Assembly (NCBI GenBank): GCA_963815665.1
Contig: CAWFHN010000023.1
Coordinates: forward strand, 62,001-126,000
Source: DASUPK01 sp963815665
Lineage (GTDB): Bacteria > Actinomycetota > Thermoleophilia > Solirubrobacterales > 70-9
Length of the DNA: 64,000 nucleotides
Direction: 5' to 3'
Part shown: piece by piece, positions 23,891 to 31,155 of the stretch
Position numbering within the stretch: the first letter of the stretch is position 1
How the letters are laid out: every line of letters starts with the position of its first letter
The notes under the pieces: model-generated
Database searches by the model: none
What the model was told of the DNA's origin: nothing
Seen by the model: only the letters and a program-made list of their open reading frames with translations
Made by a program: the position numbers and the translations under genes

Positions 23891-24926
23891 GCGAATCGCC
23901 TTGATCGCCGGGCTGGTGATCGCGTTCGGCGCCACCGCCGCGGTCGCGGTCGCGATCTGGCCGGACCGGGCGGGCGAGGGAGAATCGACCTCGGCTGGCA
24001 CGGACCGGGAGCCTTCCGTGACCGCTCCCAGCATCACCGCACCGGACATCGGCACCGTCGCGCTACCGGCGGTCACCCGCTTCGCGCTGCGGCCCGTGAC
24101 CGGACCGCTGCCCGTCAGATACCGGTTCAAGCACCCGCCGATTGCGGGCGTCCTCTTCGACGTGAAGAGCGGGGAGATCCTCTGGCAGAGGAATCCGCGC
24201 CTGGAGCACCCGATCGCCAGCCTGACGAAGATGATGACCGCGCTGATGGTCGCGAATCGGGACCGGCCCGGTGAGCACGTCAGGGTGAGCGCCAAGGCGG
24301 CATCGACGCCGGGATCGGCGACTGGGTTGCTGCCGCGCGGCAAGAAGGTCCCGCTCGAGGCGCTGATGCAGGCCCTGATCATGATCTCCGCCAACGACGC
24401 GGCGGTGGCGCTCGCGGAGCACGACGGGGGCACCGTGACGCATTTCGTCAAGGAGATGAATCGACAGGCGAAATGGATGGCACTCACCTGCACCCACTTC
24501 TCCACCCCCAACGGGCTGCGCGACCGGGGCAACTACTCGTGCCCGCTCGATCTCGCCGAGCTCGCGCGCGCCGATCTCGCGAATCCCCGGATCGCCCAGA
24601 TCGCCCAGACGCGTTACGCCAAGCCGCGGTTCCCGATCAAGGGGAAGCACCTCTACCTGTCCAACAACCATTACTTCCTGCAGCGCGGGCTGGCCGGCCT
24701 CCCGCAGGCTCAGGTCACCGGATTGAAGACGGGGTTCACCGATCCCGCCGGACGTTGCTACGTCACCACCGCCCGCATCGGAGGGCGGCAGCTGGGGGTC
24801 GTTCTCCTGCAATCGCCCGATCCGCTCACCCAGGTGCCGGCGCTGCTCCGCGCCGGCTTCGAAGAGATCGGCGCGGTGGCCCCGGCCCCGCCCCCGGCGG
24901 GCGGTAAGGCGCGGCCGGACGACTAG
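23883..24926 (+). CDS. D-alanyl-D-alanine carboxypeptidase (PBP5-like)
   Basis: Trims the terminal D-Ala from peptidoglycan stem peptides. 347 residues: one N-terminal membrane or signal helix (5-25), a Ser/Thr-rich linker, then the S11 serine peptidase fold with S-L-T-K (near 113), S-A-N (near 170) and K-T-G (near 282). It lacks the long C-terminal amphipathic domain of E. coli PBP5 and ends in a Pro/Ala tail. Envelope function agrees with the secreted cell-wall protein and rhomboid upstream. Confidence 0.92.
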   Translation: MSKRIALIAGLVIAFGATAAVAVAIWPDRAGEGESTSAGTDREPSVTAPSITAPDIGTVALPAVTRFALRPVTGPLPVRYRFKHPPIAGVLFDVKSGEILWQRNPRLEHPIASLTKMMTALMVANRDRPGEHVRVSAKAASTPGSATGLLPRGKKVPLEALMQALIMISANDAAVALAEHDGGTVTHFVKEMNRQAKWMALTCTHFSTPNGLRDRGNYSCPLDLAELARADLANPRIAQIAQTRYAKPRFPIKGKHLYLSNNHYFLQRGLAGLPQAQVTGLKTGFTDPAGRCYVTTARIGGRQLGVVLLQSPDPLTQVPALLRAGFEEIGAVAPAPPPAGGKARPDD

Positions 24927-24940
24927 GGGTAGGGGGCGAG

Positions 24941-25816
24941 GTGCGGCAGTCAACGCCAAGCAGGCCGATCCTCGCGTGCCTGGCGCTCTGCGGCCTGATC
25001 CTGATCCTGGCCGGGGTCGACCTGGCGCACACGGAGTCGCGTCTACCCGACTTCCCCTCTCCCGCCTGCCGGCAGGACCAGGCGAGCTGCTTCAACGCCC
25101 GGCTCAGCGAGTCGCTGGCGCAGCAGCGGGCCGGCGAACCCCTGCAGCATCAGTACAGCTCGCGCGCTTGGCTCTACGCGTTCACGATCATCGCGATCGC
25201 CGCGGTGGCGACGGCCTACAGCCTGCGGACGAATCCTCGAACCGAGTGGCTGGGGATCTTCAGCAACCTCGGGGTGATCGGCGTCTGGCTCGGGATCGGG
25301 GTGATCGTGGTCCTGGTCATCACCGACGGGAACGCGGTGACCCCGCCGCCGGCACCCCTGTTGATGCTGCCGGTCGTCCTCCTGGTGGCGGCGGTCACCG
25401 GGACGCTGATCGGCCGCTCCGAGGGGTGGGCGGAGAGGAGCCAGGCCGATGACGTCAGGGAGAGGGTCCTGCAGCTCGGCAAGCTCGCGGTCCACGTCGG
25501 CACCGTGGGCCAGGCGAAACGGTCTCGCCTGGAGGAGCTCGCTCGATGGCTTTCCACCGCTGCCCTGGCCCTGACGGCGCTCACGTGCCTGCTTGCGTTC
25601 ACCTTCGTCCTGGCGCAGCCGGGATGCGGGACGAACGGCAGCCCGCCGTCGTGGACGGATCCGATCGACTCCGTGACCGCGGTGGCGGCCATCGGCGGGA
25701 CGGCGGCGGGCATCGGCGCGCTGATCCTGCGGCGGTGGATCCCCGCGCTGATCAGCCTGATCGCCTGTCCCGTCGCACTGCTCTTCGTGCTCAGCAGCAC
25801 CTGCGCCTTCTACTGA
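24941..25816 (+). CDS. Polytopic membrane protein of unknown function
   Basis: 291 residues with about seven hydrophobic segments (near 9-29, 76-94, 105-125, 135-157, 203-225, 245-265, 270-290). An external loop after helix 1 has Cys residues (P-A-C-R-Q-D-Q-A-S-C) and another pair occurs near the end, so disulfides are possible. A cytoplasmic helical stretch lies between helices 4 and 5. GTG start, 15 bases after the carboxypeptidase gene. No family recognised. Confidence 0.65.
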   Translation: MRQSTPSRPILACLALCGLILILAGVDLAHTESRLPDFPSPACRQDQASCFNARLSESLAQQRAGEPLQHQYSSRAWLYAFTIIAIAAVATAYSLRTNPRTEWLGIFSNLGVIGVWLGIGVIVVLVITDGNAVTPPPAPLLMLPVVLLVAAVTGTLIGRSEGWAERSQADDVRERVLQLGKLAVHVGTVGQAKRSRLEELARWLSTAALALTALTCLLAFTFVLAQPGCGTNGSPPSWTDPIDSVTAVAAIGGTAAGIGALILRRWIPALISLIACPVALLFVLSSTCAFY

Positions 25817-25866
25817 AGACGCACAGCTTGCCTTTGCAATGCCGAATCAGGGGTATAGACATCAGG

Positions 25867-26394
25867 ATGTCCCCAGCGGTTCACCCCCTTGCCGTCCAGG
25901 GTCCGGCGACCCACTCGAGCGGTTCCCTGGGGGCGTCCATCGAGATCGTCGCGGCGACAGCAATGGCCTGCCTGCTCCTGACCGTGACCGTGCTGTTGCT
26001 GACCAAGTTCAAGCGGCGCCACGACGCGATGATCGTTCGCGAGCGAGACGCCAGGGAGCGGATGCAGGAGCTCTGCCCCAAGGGGTGGAGCGCTCGAATC
26101 CTCCTCTACGGCGATGGCGCCCCGATGCCGGATGACGCTCCATCGACGGGAGACAGGACGGTCTGCGTGGAGTGGACCGAGTACGACGCGGATCCCGCCG
26201 GCCACACCGAGGTGGCGGTGGCGCGACGGATGTGGGCGCGGACGATCACCGGCGCCCTGCGGGGCATGGTCGCCGACCGCGAGCTCGACGTCGAGCTGGA
26301 GAAGATCGAGCGGAAGGTGATCGAGGACACCACCGGGGGGGACGGCGAGGCCAGCCCGCCAGCCGCGGGTCCCCAGGCAGGTCCGAGCCACTAG
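25867..26394 (+). CDS. Single-pass membrane protein of unknown function
   Basis: 175 residues: short N-terminus, one helix at about 22-46 (A-T-A-M-A-C-L-L-L-T-V-T-V-L-L-L), then a basic stretch K-F-K-R-R and a soluble domain with a predicted beta region (V-C-V-E-W-T-E-Y) and an Arg/Glu-rich helix. The frame is open far upstream but ATG 25867, preceded by AGG 3 bases before it, gives the plausible topology. Not recognised. Confidence 0.55.
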   Translation: MSPAVHPLAVQGPATHSSGSLGASIEIVAATAMACLLLTVTVLLLTKFKRRHDAMIVRERDARERMQELCPKGWSARILLYGDGAPMPDDAPSTGDRTVCVEWTEYDADPAGHTEVAVARRMWARTITGALRGMVADRELDVELEKIERKVIEDTTGGDGEASPPAAGPQAGPSH

Positions 26395-26467
26395 CTCGGC
26401 ACACAGTCGTCACATTCGACGCACCTGCGTCATGCCGCCAGACCTAAGTTCCCTTCAGGACCTAGGA

Positions 26468-26962
26468 ATGGCATCGCTCAAAGCAAAGGGAGACCTAGCC
26501 GAGCTCAAGGTCGCCGCGGACCTCCTCGAGCGCGGCTATCGAATCGCCATCCCATTCGGCGAGGACCACGACTTCGACCTGATCCTCTGCCGCGACGACA
26601 AGCTGGAGCGAGTTCAGGTCAAGTACACCGAGTCGAATGGAACCTTCGTACTCGTGCGAACTCGGTCGCACTCGCTGACCAATGGCAAGGTCAAACGGAC
26701 GAAGTACTACACGGCTGCGACCGTTGACTGGATCGCCGTCTATGACAAAGGGACGGATCGCTGCTACTACGTGCCCGCGTCTGAACTGGGCTCAGGTCGC
26801 TCCGGCTTACGCCTCCGCCTCACTGAGCCTCTGAATTGCCAGAAGATCGGAATCAGATACGCGAGCGACTACCTCGATCCGGATGTAACGCGACCGCTGA
26901 TGGAGCCAGCGGGACTCGAACCCGCGCCCTCTTCGGTGCAAGCGAAGCGCTCTCCCAACTGA
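26468..26962 (+). CDS. PD-(D/E)XK nuclease of the group I intron endonuclease type
   Basis: 164 residues. The core is E12 in A-K-G-D-L-A-E-L-K, then D37 in H-D-F-D-L and Q50-V-K52 (V-Q-V-K-Y), the PD-(D/E)XK arrangement seen in PDDEXK_5-type proteins; V-D-W-I-A-V-Y-D and C-Y-Y-V-P are family blocks. ATG 26468 has AGGA just upstream; ATG 26432 is an alternative. The last 20 or so residues (M-E-P-A-G-L-E-P-A ...) are read antisense through tRNA-Ala and are unlikely to be part of the native family. Lower GC than neighbours suggests transfer. Confidence 0.75.
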   Translation: MASLKAKGDLAELKVAADLLERGYRIAIPFGEDHDFDLILCRDDKLERVQVKYTESNGTFVLVRTRSHSLTNGKVKRTKYYTAATVDWIAVYDKGTDRCYYVPASELGSGRSGLRLRLTEPLNCQKIGIRYASDYLDPDVTRPLMEPAGLEPAPSSVQAKRSPN

Positions 26963-26973
26963 GCTATGGCCCC
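26901..26973 (-). tRNA. tRNA-Ala(TGC)
   Basis: 73-nt cloverleaf with acceptor ggggcca/tggctcc, D stem gctc/gagc, anticodon stem cttcg/cgaag and loop cttgcac giving anticodon TGC; T stem gcggg/cccgc. CCA is not encoded. The nuclease gene on the other strand ends inside it. Confidence 0.95.
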
Positions 26974-26984
26974 GTGGGAGGCCG

Positions 26985-26990
26985 ATTGTA
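26985..26990 (-). promoter_or_regulatory. -10 element of tRNA-Ala(TGC)
   Basis: TACAAT on the minus strand, 12 bases before the tRNA 5' end, one base from TATAAT. No clear -35 hexamer at 16-18 bases is visible. Confidence 0.45.
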
Positions 26991-27047
26991 GGACGCGCAG
27001 GCTCAACCGAGCGAATGCTCCTGTGAGAGACTGGCCACGCTGGCGAG

Positions 27048-28349
27048 ATGGCAACGAGGGCCGAGCAACCTGAGGTTGGGGAGACGGAGACGCGAGATCC
27101 GTCTCAGCACGCGGAGGTGTCCAACCTCGACATCGTCCGCTTCTACTTCGACCGGGCGGTCGAGCGCCTCGAGCTCCCCGACGACATCCGGACCGTCTTC
27201 TGGACCCCCTACCGCGAGGTCACCGTCCAGATCCCGGTGAAGCTCGCCGACGGCAGAGTGCACACCTTCTCCGGCTACCGGATTCAGCACAATGGCGCGC
27301 GCGGTCCATACAAGGGCGGCATTCGCTACCACCCGGAGGTCGACATCGACGAGGTCCGCGCACTCGCGTCGCTGATGACCTGGAAGACGGCCGTCGCGAA
27401 CATCCCGTTCGGCGGCGCCAAGGGCGGCGTCAACGTCCCCACCGACAAGCTGGATCGCGCCGAGCTCCAGGCGATCACGCGCTCGTTCATGGACAAGATC
27501 CAGAAGGTCCTCGGCCCGACGCGCGACATACCGGCGCCCGACGTCGGCACCAACGCCCAGACGATGGCCTGGATGATGGACGAGTACGGCAAGCTCCACG
27601 GCCACACCCCGGCGATCTGCACCGGCAAGCCGATCGCGCTGGAGGGCTCATACGGCCGTGAGCAGGCGACCGGCCGCGGCTGCATCTACATGTTCCGCGA
27701 GGCCGCTCCCCAGATCGGCCTCACCCCCGCCGACAGCACCTTCGTCGTCCAGGGATACGGCAACGTCGGCTCCTGGGCGGCTCGCATCCTCCAGCAGCTC
27801 GGGGCCAAGATGATCGGAACCTCGGATGCGACCGGCGCGATCCGCAGCGACGAGGGAATCGACGCCGACGACCTCGCCGCCCACCTGCGCGACGGAGGCA
27901 CCCTCACCGAGTTCCCGGGCACCGAGACGATCAGCCCCGACGACCTGCTCGCGATCGAGTGCGATGTCCTCATCCCGGCGGCGCTCGGCGGCATGATCCA
28001 TGAGGGCAACGCCGACCGGATCAACACCAAGATGATCATCGAGGGCGCCAACAGCCCCACCACCCCGGTGGCCGACCGGATCCTGCACGAGAAGGGCATC
28101 CACGTCATCCCCGACGTGATGGCGAACGCCGGCGGCGTCGTCTGCTCCTACTTCGAGTGGGTACAGAACCTCCAGCACTTCCGCTGGTCGGAGCGCGAGG
28201 TCAACGACAAGCTCGGCGGGATCATGCGGCGCGCCTACCGGGACGTCTCGGCCAAGGCGAAGGAGGAGCGCATCTCGCTGCGCGAGGGCGCATACCTGGT
28301 CGGAATCGAGCGAGTGGTCGAGGCGAGCCGCACACGCGGCTACGTGTAG
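27048..28349 (+). CDS. gdhA: Glutamate dehydrogenase
   Basis: Interconverts glutamate and 2-oxoglutarate. 433 residues. The substrate region is G-P-Y-K-G-G-I-R-Y-H-P, then M-T-W-K-T-A (Lys near 113) and P-F-G-G-A-K-G-G; D-V-G-T-N precedes the Rossmann domain with G-Y-G-N-V-G-S. The short type (about 430 residues) is typical of hexameric NAD- or dual-specificity catabolic enzymes rather than the 450-residue NADP biosynthetic type, but the cofactor is not certain. About 25 N-terminal polar residues precede the fold. amtB lies 8 kb away. Confidence 0.93.
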   Translation: MATRAEQPEVGETETRDPSQHAEVSNLDIVRFYFDRAVERLELPDDIRTVFWTPYREVTVQIPVKLADGRVHTFSGYRIQHNGARGPYKGGIRYHPEVDIDEVRALASLMTWKTAVANIPFGGAKGGVNVPTDKLDRAELQAITRSFMDKIQKVLGPTRDIPAPDVGTNAQTMAWMMDEYGKLHGHTPAICTGKPIALEGSYGREQATGRGCIYMFREAAPQIGLTPADSTFVVQGYGNVGSWAARILQQLGAKMIGTSDATGAIRSDEGIDADDLAAHLRDGGTLTEFPGTETISPDDLLAIECDVLIPAALGGMIHEGNADRINTKMIIEGANSPTTPVADRILHEKGIHVIPDVMANAGGVVCSYFEWVQNLQHFRWSEREVNDKLGGIMRRAYRDVSAKAKEERISLREGAYLVGIERVVEASRTRGYV

Positions 28350-28353
28350 AGAA

Positions 28354-29571
28354 CTACTTTTCGTCCTCGAAGTCGAAGTCCTGAGGCGGGCCCTTCTCGA
28401 ACCAGAGGCCCTCTTCCCCCTCTTCTTCCTCCTCCTCGAAGGTCTCCTCGGGATCGAGCGTGGCGCCCCCATAGGCCTCGTCGTCCTCGAGCGCCGGCCT
28501 GACCTCGGTCCCCGGCTCATCGGCCGGAGGCTCGGTTCCGGAGACGGGCTCCTCGGTGTAGGGCTCCTCCTCCTCGAGGTAGGGCGCCTCCTCCTCCGCC
28601 GGCCCGAGCGCCTCGAAGTCATCATCCGCGGGCGCCGGACCGGGCGAGGCGAGCGAGTCCTCATCGGTCTCGAAGTCGTAGAGCGCCGGGCCGCCCGACT
28701 CCCCGCCGGTCTCCTCCTCCGGCAGGTGCTCCACCTCGGGGACCGGCTCCTCACTCGACGGGGCCTCGTCGAGGGGCTCCTGCGGCCCCGGCTCGAGCTC
28801 CGGCTCGGGCGCGGGCAGCGGCGGCAAGCCGCCGGTCTCCCCCGGCGCCGGATGCTCCTGAGTCGGGACGTCCACCCTGCCCCGTGCCCTGCCCGGCGGC
28901 TCGGTGCCGCTGTCGGGTGGAGGCGGAGGTGGATCGGGGGTCGAGGGCTCCGGCTCCGGCGGAGGAGCCGGCTCGGCCACGTCCGGCTCGGGCGGAGCGG
29001 CGCGCTGGGCCACGTCCTCGGGCGGGGTCGGAGGGGGTGCGGCGGCGTCCTCCGGAAACGGCTCCTCCTCGGCGATCAGGTCCTCGAGGGACTCAGACGT
29101 CGAGGGCGGCTCGGGCGTCTGCGCCGGAGGCTCCTCCTCGGCCGGCGGATAGCTCTCGGGCTCCGGGGTGGGCTCATATCCCTCCAGCGGATCGTCGAGT
29201 CGCTCCTGCCCAGGAATCTCATCCTGCCCGGGAAGCTCAAACTGCCCCGGGGCCGGGTCGAGTCCCTCCGGCGGGCTGATCGGCTCGGGCTCACCAAGAG
29301 CATCGGGCTCGACCAGCCGCGTCGGCTCCTCCCCGCCGACGTCGGGCTCGCCGAGGTCACCCGGGGCCTCGGCGGGGGCCGGACCGGGGCGCTCAGCCTC
29401 CGCCGTACCGGTCGAAGAGACCTCGTTGAAGAGCTCGTTTGCCGCGAACGGATCCGGGCGATCGGTGGAACCGAACGCCTCATCTTCGATCTCACGCAGA
29501 TCGGCGTCGCGGGCGCCGTGCCTGCGCTTCAGATCGAGGTGTTCGCGAATCGCGTCGTCGAGTATTCCCAT
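28354..29571 (-). CDS. Acidic, proline-rich low-complexity protein
   Basis: 405 residues. The first 40 (M-G-I-L-D-D-A-I-R-E-H-L-D-L-K-R-R-H-G-A) are ordered-looking, helical and charge-balanced; I recall similar N-termini in other actinobacterial hypothetical proteins. The remaining 360 are dominated by Pro, Glu, Asp, Ala and Gly with runs such as P-P-P-P-P and E-E-E-E-E, so intrinsically disordered and strongly acidic. The end is F-E-K-G-P-P-Q-D-F-D-F-E-D-E-K. No signal or membrane helix. The coding strand is supported by the sensible N-terminus; the plus-strand frame here is its shadow. Confidence 0.7.
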   Translation of the reverse strand: MGILDDAIREHLDLKRRHGARDADLREIEDEAFGSTDRPDPFAANELFNEVSSTGTAEAERPGPAPAEAPGDLGEPDVGGEEPTRLVEPDALGEPEPISPPEGLDPAPGQFELPGQDEIPGQERLDDPLEGYEPTPEPESYPPAEEEPPAQTPEPPSTSESLEDLIAEEEPFPEDAAAPPPTPPEDVAQRAAPPEPDVAEPAPPPEPEPSTPDPPPPPPDSGTEPPGRARGRVDVPTQEHPAPGETGGLPPLPAPEPELEPGPQEPLDEAPSSEEPVPEVEHLPEEETGGESGGPALYDFETDEDSLASPGPAPADDDFEALGPAEEEAPYLEEEEPYTEEPVSGTEPPADEPGTEVRPALEDDEAYGGATLDPEETFEEEEEEGEEGLWFEKGPPQDFDFEDEK

Positions 29572-29670
29572 GATGCGCGGTCTGACCGCCTCGAGGTTTC
29601 AAAGCTTAGGCGCTGAGGCGAACATGTGATAGCTGGATCGCCGCCTGGACCCTGCACTCAAGCGACCAAT

Positions 29671-30987
29671 TTACGAACGTTGCCTGGTTTCGTCTCCAAC
29701 GGCGGCGGAACGTGTCACGGGCGCAGCGCGAATCTGGTTCTTCCCCGCCCTCTTTGCCCTCAGCAGGGCCCGGTCCGCCGCATCGACGAGGGAGTCGAGA
29801 TCCTCGGCGGAGTCCGGAATCGTCGCCACGCCGACGCTGATCGTGACCCCCATTGACCCGCCTTCCCTCAGGGGCACCTCGGCGGATCGCATTCGCTCGC
29901 CGAGCCGTTCGCCCAGGATCGCGGCGCCCTCGCGCCCGGTCTCGACGAGGATCAGTGCGAGCTCGTCGCCGCCGTAGCGCGCTGCCACGTCTATCGAGCG
30001 TGTCGCCTGCCGGACGACGTCGGCGACGTTCTCGAGGACCATGTCGCCCTGCATGTGCCCACGGTGGTCGTTGATCTGCTTGAAGTCGTCGATGTCGAGA
30101 ATGATCAGCGAGATCGGGTGCCCGAAGCGCCGGGCGCGAGACACCTCTCGCTCGAGCGTCTCCGCCATGTACCGACGATTCCACAGGCCCGTCAGCGGAT
30201 CGGTGACCGCCTGCTGCTCGACGCGCTGATGGAGCCGCGTCAGGGTCCGGGCGAGGGCCCAGGCCAGGACGACGGCGGCGACCAGGAACCAGGCCAGGAT
30301 CGCGAGCGCCGGAGGACCGATCCCGAGCAGTCGGCCCGACTTGGGGGGGCCGAGCAGCAACAAGGTCTCGCCGTCCCTCGCATCGAGGCTGATCGCATGT
30401 CCGCGGTACTTGACCCCTCCGATCGTCAGGTCCGACGTCTCGCCGGGCTGCAGCGTCTCCGGCGGCGGCGTCACCGTGGACGCCAGGGTCGTGTTCCCCA
30501 GGCTCAGCACAACCTCTCGATCGGTCAACCGCCGAACTGCCGCCGTGTACTCGTCAGCGGTGGTGGTCGACACACGAATGGCGCCGACGGGCCGCGCGTT
30601 CTGGGTCAGGCCAACTCGAGCGAAGGCCATCGCGCTGAGGGATCCGGCGGCGGCCATCTGGCGCCCGGCGTTGTCGAGAATCTCGATCCTGGTCACACCG
30701 GGCTCGTGGGCCGCGCTGTCCACGAAGGCACGAAGCCTGGTTGGGTCGACAACGCTCAGGGCCGCGGACAGATCCGGATCTCGCGCCAGCCGTTTGGCCT
30801 CTGCCGTGGCGTCGGCGGTGTCCCCACCGTAGATTGCGACCGCGGTCTGCAGTCCGGCCGCGAGTCGCGCATCGGCCTTGCCCCGCTGCGAATCGCTGCT
30901 GACGAACAGCAGGATGGCGATCAGCGCCGCGGTGGGCACGATCGCGAGCAGCAGGAAGAAGAGCGCCAGGCGCCGTCCGAACCTCAC
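29671..30987 (-). CDS. Membrane-bound diguanylate cyclase (GGDEL)
   Basis: 438 residues. Helix 1 at about 8-28 and helix 2 near 228-250 flank an extracytoplasmic sensor of about 200 residues, then a GGDEF domain from about 265 (A-V-T-D-P-L-T-G-L-W-N-R-R, D-I-D-D-F-K-Q-I-N-D). The active loop is R-Y-G-G-D-E-L, with Leu in place of Phe. R-S-I-D five residues before it is a proper RxxD inhibitory c-di-GMP site. Makes c-di-GMP if the L variant is active. No phosphodiesterase domain or neighbour is present in the window. Confidence 0.88.
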   Translation of the reverse strand: MRFGRRLALFFLLLAIVPTAALIAILLFVSSDSQRGKADARLAAGLQTAVAIYGGDTADATAEAKRLARDPDLSAALSVVDPTRLRAFVDSAAHEPGVTRIEILDNAGRQMAAAGSLSAMAFARVGLTQNARPVGAIRVSTTTADEYTAAVRRLTDREVVLSLGNTTLASTVTPPPETLQPGETSDLTIGGVKYRGHAISLDARDGETLLLLGPPKSGRLLGIGPPALAILAWFLVAAVVLAWALARTLTRLHQRVEQQAVTDPLTGLWNRRYMAETLEREVSRARRFGHPISLIILDIDDFKQINDHRGHMQGDMVLENVADVVRQATRSIDVAARYGGDELALILVETGREGAAILGERLGERMRSAEVPLREGGSMGVTISVGVATIPDSAEDLDSLVDAADRALLRAKRAGKNQIRAAPVTRSAAVGDETRQRS

Positions 30988-31063
30988 GCTGAGACAGCGT
31001 ATCCTTGGCCCCCGGCTCGCTTGGTTTTGGCCCTGCGAGCCAACATATGTCCCACCTCAATGC

Positions 31064-31136
31064 GGGGCTATAGCTCAGTTGGGAGAGCGCCTGGATCGCA
31101 CCCAGGAGGTCGCCGGTTCGAGTCCGGCTAGCTCCA
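31064..31136 (+). tRNA. tRNA-Ala(CGC)
   Basis: 73-nt cloverleaf: acceptor ggggcta/tagctcc, D stem gctc/gagc, anticodon stem cctgg/ccagg, loop atcgcac giving anticodon CGC, T stem gccgg/ccggc. Upstream TTGGTT, 17 bases, CATATG form a plausible promoter. Shares D arm and acceptor start with tRNA-Ala(TGC). Confidence 0.95.
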
Positions 31137-31155
31137 TTTCAAGCAGCCGGTCGGG

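Noticed and set aside
24320..24345. Third copy of the amtB hairpin repeat (gggttgctgccgcgcggc)
   Set aside because: Only the first 9 bases match and it lies inside the carboxypeptidase coding sequence.
26899..26962. Conserved protein motif M-E-P-A-G-L-E-P-A as a real domain
   Set aside because: It is the antisense translation of a tRNA-Ala gene, a well-known annotation artefact.
28726..29616. Plus-strand 296-residue protein
   Set aside because: Arg/Leu/Gly-rich shadow of the acidic protein on the other strand.
31040..31053. A third LexA box (AACATATGTCC)
   Set aside because: The right half is GTCC rather than GTTC, so it fails the GAAC-N4-GTTC rule; it fits better as part of the tRNA-Ala promoter.
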